Assembly: GCF_002775205.1 (NCBI RefSeq)
Contig: NC_036456.1
Coordinates: 12,985,463 to 13,049,462, forward strand
Origin: Xiphophorus maculatus
Lineage: Eukaryota > Chordata > Actinopteri > Cyprinodontiformes > Poeciliidae
Direction: 5' to 3'
Length of the DNA stretch: 64,000 nt
Shown here: piece by piece, positions 53,346 through 64,000 of the stretch
Position numbering within the stretch: position 1 is the stretch's first letter
Layout of the letters: each line of letters begins with the position of its first letter
Position numbers and translations under genes: made by a program
The notes under the pieces: generated by a model
Told to the model about the DNA's origin: nothing
The model's database searches: none
Seen by the model: only the letters and a program-made list of their open reading frames with translations

Positions 53346-53406
53346 CAAGCTTCATCTGAGTCTAGCCCTGCTTTTGTGGTCGTTATTTAGACATTTTATT
53401 TCGAAA

Positions 53407-54021
53407 TTAAAATATCCAGGGTGGCACCCAATACCTCAAAGTCCCTGATTGATACATTTTGATGAAAGTTCTCCCAATTATCTGAAATATATTTGATTTC
53501 TCTTCTTTAGCTTCTTCATCCGGGGTCTGAGTCTCTGTTTTGTCCATCTTTTCTTTGTCAGCCTTTAAACTTTCTTCCCTGGCTTTAAGTTTGTCCATCT
53601 TTAATTTAAGTCCAGCAATTTCTTGATTTAGCTCTTCGTTCACCTTGCCAATCCAGTACAACTGTTGCGATTTCTCTTTCATTGATTTGTTAAAGTTTCT
53701 TTTATCTACCATTGTTCCCCATTGTATCTTCCTATTATGGGTTGACAAGGCTTTGCTTTCTGATTTTAGTTGTTCAATTGTCGCTTTAGCCTCGTCCAAT
53801 TCACTATTCAAAGTGCTGAATTGTTTTTTAAAATAATCATTTTTGTTGATCAGCCTTTCATTCTCTACCTGCCAGGTATCTTTTTTCCTGGCATTCAGTC
53901 TCTCAATCTTCAGCCTCAGATCTTCGACAGTTTTCTGAAGCTTCTTGTTCTCTTTTGTTAGCTTCAAGCAGCTCTTCTCCAAACTTTCCACGTTCTCCAT
54001 CAATACATTTCGTCGCGCCAT
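53407..54021 (-). CDS. Intronless coiled-coil protein, copy B (unrecognised)
   Basis: 204 aa from ATG 54021 (MARRNVLMENVES...), which aligns with copy A from the first residue; an in-frame ATG at 54084 exists but lies in the shared leader, where the two copies are in different frames. The central region (about 10-175) is a long coiled coil (LTKENKKLQKTVEDLRLKIE; LNSELDEAKATIEQLKSE). The end is IIGRTFIKMY... and YWVPPWIF. Compared with copy A the coil has diverged strongly, but the ends and length are kept. An AATAAA follows the stop by 8 bases. Retroviral leader and an RTE LINE lie directly downstream. Nested inside the 49117-55085 hAT-type element. No known domain; function unknown. Confidence 0.62.
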   Translation of the reverse strand: MARRNVLMENVESLEKSCLKLTKENKKLQKTVEDLRLKIERLNARKKDTWQVENERLINKNDYFKKQFSTLNSELDEAKATIEQLKSESKALSTHNRKIQWGTMVDKRNFNKSMKEKSQQLYWIGKVNEELNQEIAGLKLKMDKLKAREESLKADKEKMDKTETQTPDEEAKEEKSNIFQIIGRTFIKMYQSGTLRYWVPPWIF

Positions 54022-54029
54022 CGTTGAGT

Positions 54030-54370
54030 TTTGTTTGAGATTGAAGACTGCAAATGAATTTCTCTGTGGAACCTGGGAATACAAAGACAGGCGGCTGTGA
54101 TGTCACAGACAGGATGAGTGACGTCACAGCTTCACGTCAAAGCCACAAGAAGTCTGTTGGGTGAGGGGGAGGGAGAGGGGGGCGGATGTTGTTTTTTATT
54201 AAACTTTATTCGCAGACACACTGTATAACGACAGAGTTATGCCTCATTTGTTCTGCCTCAAGAAAAAACAAATACAGATAAACATATTCAAGATAAAGAA
54301 AAAGCTAAGGGTTCATTTAAAGCAATACAGATTCCAATTGTTTTATTTTCTGTAGCTCTTTTTCTGTCAT
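54030..54370 (-). promoter_or_regulatory. Shared 5' leader/promoter of coiled-coil copy B
   Basis: Similar to 47640-47970, including ACTGCAAATGAATTTCTCTG. It holds TGATGTCA (54098-54105) and a perfect CRE TGACGTCA (54119-54126), again 21 bases apart, 77-105 bases before the ATG. Confidence 0.5.
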
Positions 54371-54379
54371 CTTCATGTC

Positions 54380-54705
54380 GAATCTTCACATTCAAAGACA
54401 AACTCCCAGGATTTTATGGTTTTTATTCATTTTTATTTTTTCACAGATTGTGAGAACATCCCACCTTTAAATGGCTTGTTTTCCGGTAGAGAAGAGACAT
54501 TAAAAAAAAAATTAAAGATAGACAACAAGATTCTATGAAACAGTGTCATTGTTTTTATTGTTTTATACTTGTGCATATGTATTAATTGTTTTTATCTTGT
54601 AACCAGGTTGCTATGTATTGCAAATTTTTTGCTCAGGTCCCTCTTGAAAATGAGATCTAGATCTCAACGGGGTTTACCTGATTAAATAAAGGAATATGAA
54701 TTACA
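54380..54705 (+). mobile_element. LINE/SINE 3' tail
   Basis: CCCTCTTGAAAATGAGATCT...CTCAACGGGGTTTACCTGATTAAATAAAGG is a widely repeated fish retroposon 3' end. No coding part left. Confidence 0.55.
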
Positions 54706-55093
54706 CCCATTGAGTAAATATGAATGCAGCAGCGCCCTCTGCTGTTTGACAAAGGTTAAAAAAAAACAAAAAACTACTTGCCGCATGTTTACGTTTATTA
54801 AGTGTTATGTCACCGAATATCTTACAAAACTCAAACTCTTATGCATCACTCAATCAGTAGGTGGGGTCAAAACACTTTGTTTCTCTCTCTCGCTTTTTTG
54901 TAACGAGTAACTAAACCACACATTGAAAATGTATCGGAGTAAAAGTACGCAATTAAGTTCGGAAATATAGTGAAGTAAAAGTGAAAGTCATCAAAAATTG
55001 TCATACTCGAGGAAAGTATGAAGTACTCCAAAATATACTTAAGTAAAGTAGTGAAGTATTTTTACTTCGTTACTATACAACACTGCAACTGGG

Positions 55094-56372
55094 CAACTTT
55101 ATATCCCAAGTATGACGCTCATGATGTTGTCAGATTACTTTACGACTAAGAGTCTTCAGTCAGAGGCTTCATCAAGTTTGCTGTAATGCAGACTGCTACA
55201 AGAGATCCTTCCTAACAACCATTTGAAGAACCTTGAATAACATGATATTTAACCATATTTTACTTAATTTTAGGATCAATAATGTATTCTTGAATTCAAA
55301 TTGAATTTAACTTTGTATGTCTCTTGAGACTCCAGTGGTTGTCTACACCTTCTGAATCTCTCCCAAATTCTTTATTGGGCTTCGTTTCACAATCCTGACA
55401 AAATTGTCCTAGACAGTTGTGCACATTGTCCTACCACACTTTCTTTCTTCCACTCAACTTTCCATTAACACGCTTGCATATAGAGCTTTGTGGCGTACCC
55501 TTCAACATTTTGTCAAGATAATAAAAATAACGTATTACATAAATCAAATATATAAATGAGTTTACTTTTTCTAACTCAAGTATTCAAATAAAACTTTTAG
55601 ACAATCTTCTAATTTATTTAAACCCCTCCACATGCTGGCTTGCACGCCGAACCTCCCGGCAACTTGCAGGTGTTGGGGCGCAGAAAAAACTCCGGGGCCC
55701 AAAACAGAAAACGGAAGAGGGGGAAGGATAAAGATGTTGGAGAGACGAAGAAAAGCTTTTCAAAGTGGTTGAAAGACAGAAGGTAAGAAATGTCAGTGTA
55801 TCAACAAGAGAGTTGTAAATATTCAGGTTAGCTTAAGCTAGCCTACAATGATGATGTTCGCATCCACCTCAAAAATATGTAGTTGCGCCCCTGGTCTAGG
55901 TGATCCTAAAGGCTGTTTACTGTGAGGAAAATAAAATATAGATTAAATAAAATATAGACTCTAATACCAGACTACAGTTTCAGTCGTGAGGTAGTTCAAT
56001 TGTTGTTAAAATGCATTTATTATATGATTAATCAAAAAATACAAGGTTATTTAAGATAGAAATTGTAGAGACTGGTTCATTTTTATCTACATGGTTATTC
56101 AACAAAAGCATGTTTAAGACTACATTTAAACATAAATTCATCCACATAAAAAAAACATGCTAAATAATGGCACAATGAGAAAGGGGAAACAGTAAAAACA
56201 GTATAAACAGTAGTCTCTGGTAAACCTTCATGTTTCTGCTTTGACAGGCTGAGTCCTGCTGCCATCGTAAAGCAGCTGGTTCGGGGAGCGCCTGGTGCTG
56301 CAGCGGGTCTCTGTGAAGCCAGGAGTTGCTGACAAAGTCCGGCTTCAGCCAGCCGGACATCTGCGAATCTCT
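55094..56372. other. Gene-free stretch right of the hAT element
   Basis: AT-rich, no supported gene. At 55640-55900 a block with GGGGCGCAG... and ..GTAGTTGCGCCCCTGG looks like a decayed hAT-type repeat. The part left of 56373 is the expected tnk1 3' UTR. Confidence 0.45.
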
Positions 56373-63942
<7,570 letters not shown>

Positions 63943-64000
63943 CTACGCAGGGAAAAACAAAAAACAGGGAGGTGTGCATCGCCGCGCTGGAAAACAGGTG

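Larger units (their letters stand above)
49117..55085. mobile_element. Large composite hAT-type element carrying nested insertions
   Basis: Left end CAGTGTTGTATAAAG and right end ..ACTATACAACACTG are inverted repeats, flanked by a perfect 8-bp duplication CAACTGGG (49109-49116 and 55086-55093). Subterminal sequence at both ends is rich in AAGTA/TACTT repeats (AGTAAAAGT, ACTTAAGTA), typical of this fish hAT group. No hAT transposase frame was seen. The interior holds LINE pieces, a retroviral leader, an RTE LINE and coiled-coil gene copy B, so it is either a host for nested insertions or a unit that carries them. Confidence 0.8.

Noticed and set aside
56160-56360. - strand ORF of 66 aa after the tnk1 stop
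   Set aside because: In another frame, downstream of the tnk1 stop at 56373; part of the 3' UTR.

Overview
This is nuclear DNA from a ray-finned (teleost) fish. Genes are split by GT-AG introns, the spacers are AT-rich and full of teleost repeats (Tc1 relics, hAT elements, an RTE/Rex3-type LINE, an epsilon-like endogenous retrovirus, long TA microsatellites), and the gene set matches the vertebrate block found on human 17p13.1.

Left to right the conserved genes are: the first coding exon of ctdnep1 (- strand, about 5.7 kb; the rest runs off the left edge); elp5 complete in eight exons (- strand, 7.9-10.5 kb); phf23 complete in five coding exons (+ strand, 11.5-15.5 kb, 3' UTR to about 16.9 kb); a small unrecognised secreted-peptide gene in four coding exons (- strand, 17.2-18.9 kb); a phospholipid scramblase of the PLSCR3 type in seven coding exons (+ strand, 26.7-41.4 kb); and the 3' part of the non-receptor tyrosine kinase tnk1 (- strand, 56.4-63.9 kb; the N-terminal exons lie beyond the right edge). 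plscr3 and tnk1 are tail to tail, as in mammals. Exon phases were checked by hand and close on full reading frames for elp5 (296 aa), phf23 (319 aa), the peptide gene (129 aa), plscr3 (309 aa) and the visible part of tnk1 (555 aa).

The spacer between plscr3 and tnk1 (45-55 kb) is the unusual part. It holds two intronless, diverged paralogues of a small coiled-coil protein that I do not recognise (201 and 204 aa, - strand). Both end in YWVPPW followed by one to three residues. Each sits in a duplicated unit with a shared 5' leader carrying two CRE-like sites at identical spacing, and each is followed on the same strand by the start of an endogenous retrovirus (PBS matching the 3' end of tRNA-Tyr, leader, gag remnant). 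The right-hand copy lies inside a 6-kb hAT-type element with perfect 8-bp target duplications, and an RTE LINE has been inserted next to its retroviral PBS region. A solo LTR of the same retrovirus family sits in the plscr3 intron.

No rRNA, tRNA or CRISPR feature was found. Gene-free stretches are described individually; many hold dated transposon pieces, foldback elements or nothing recognisable.
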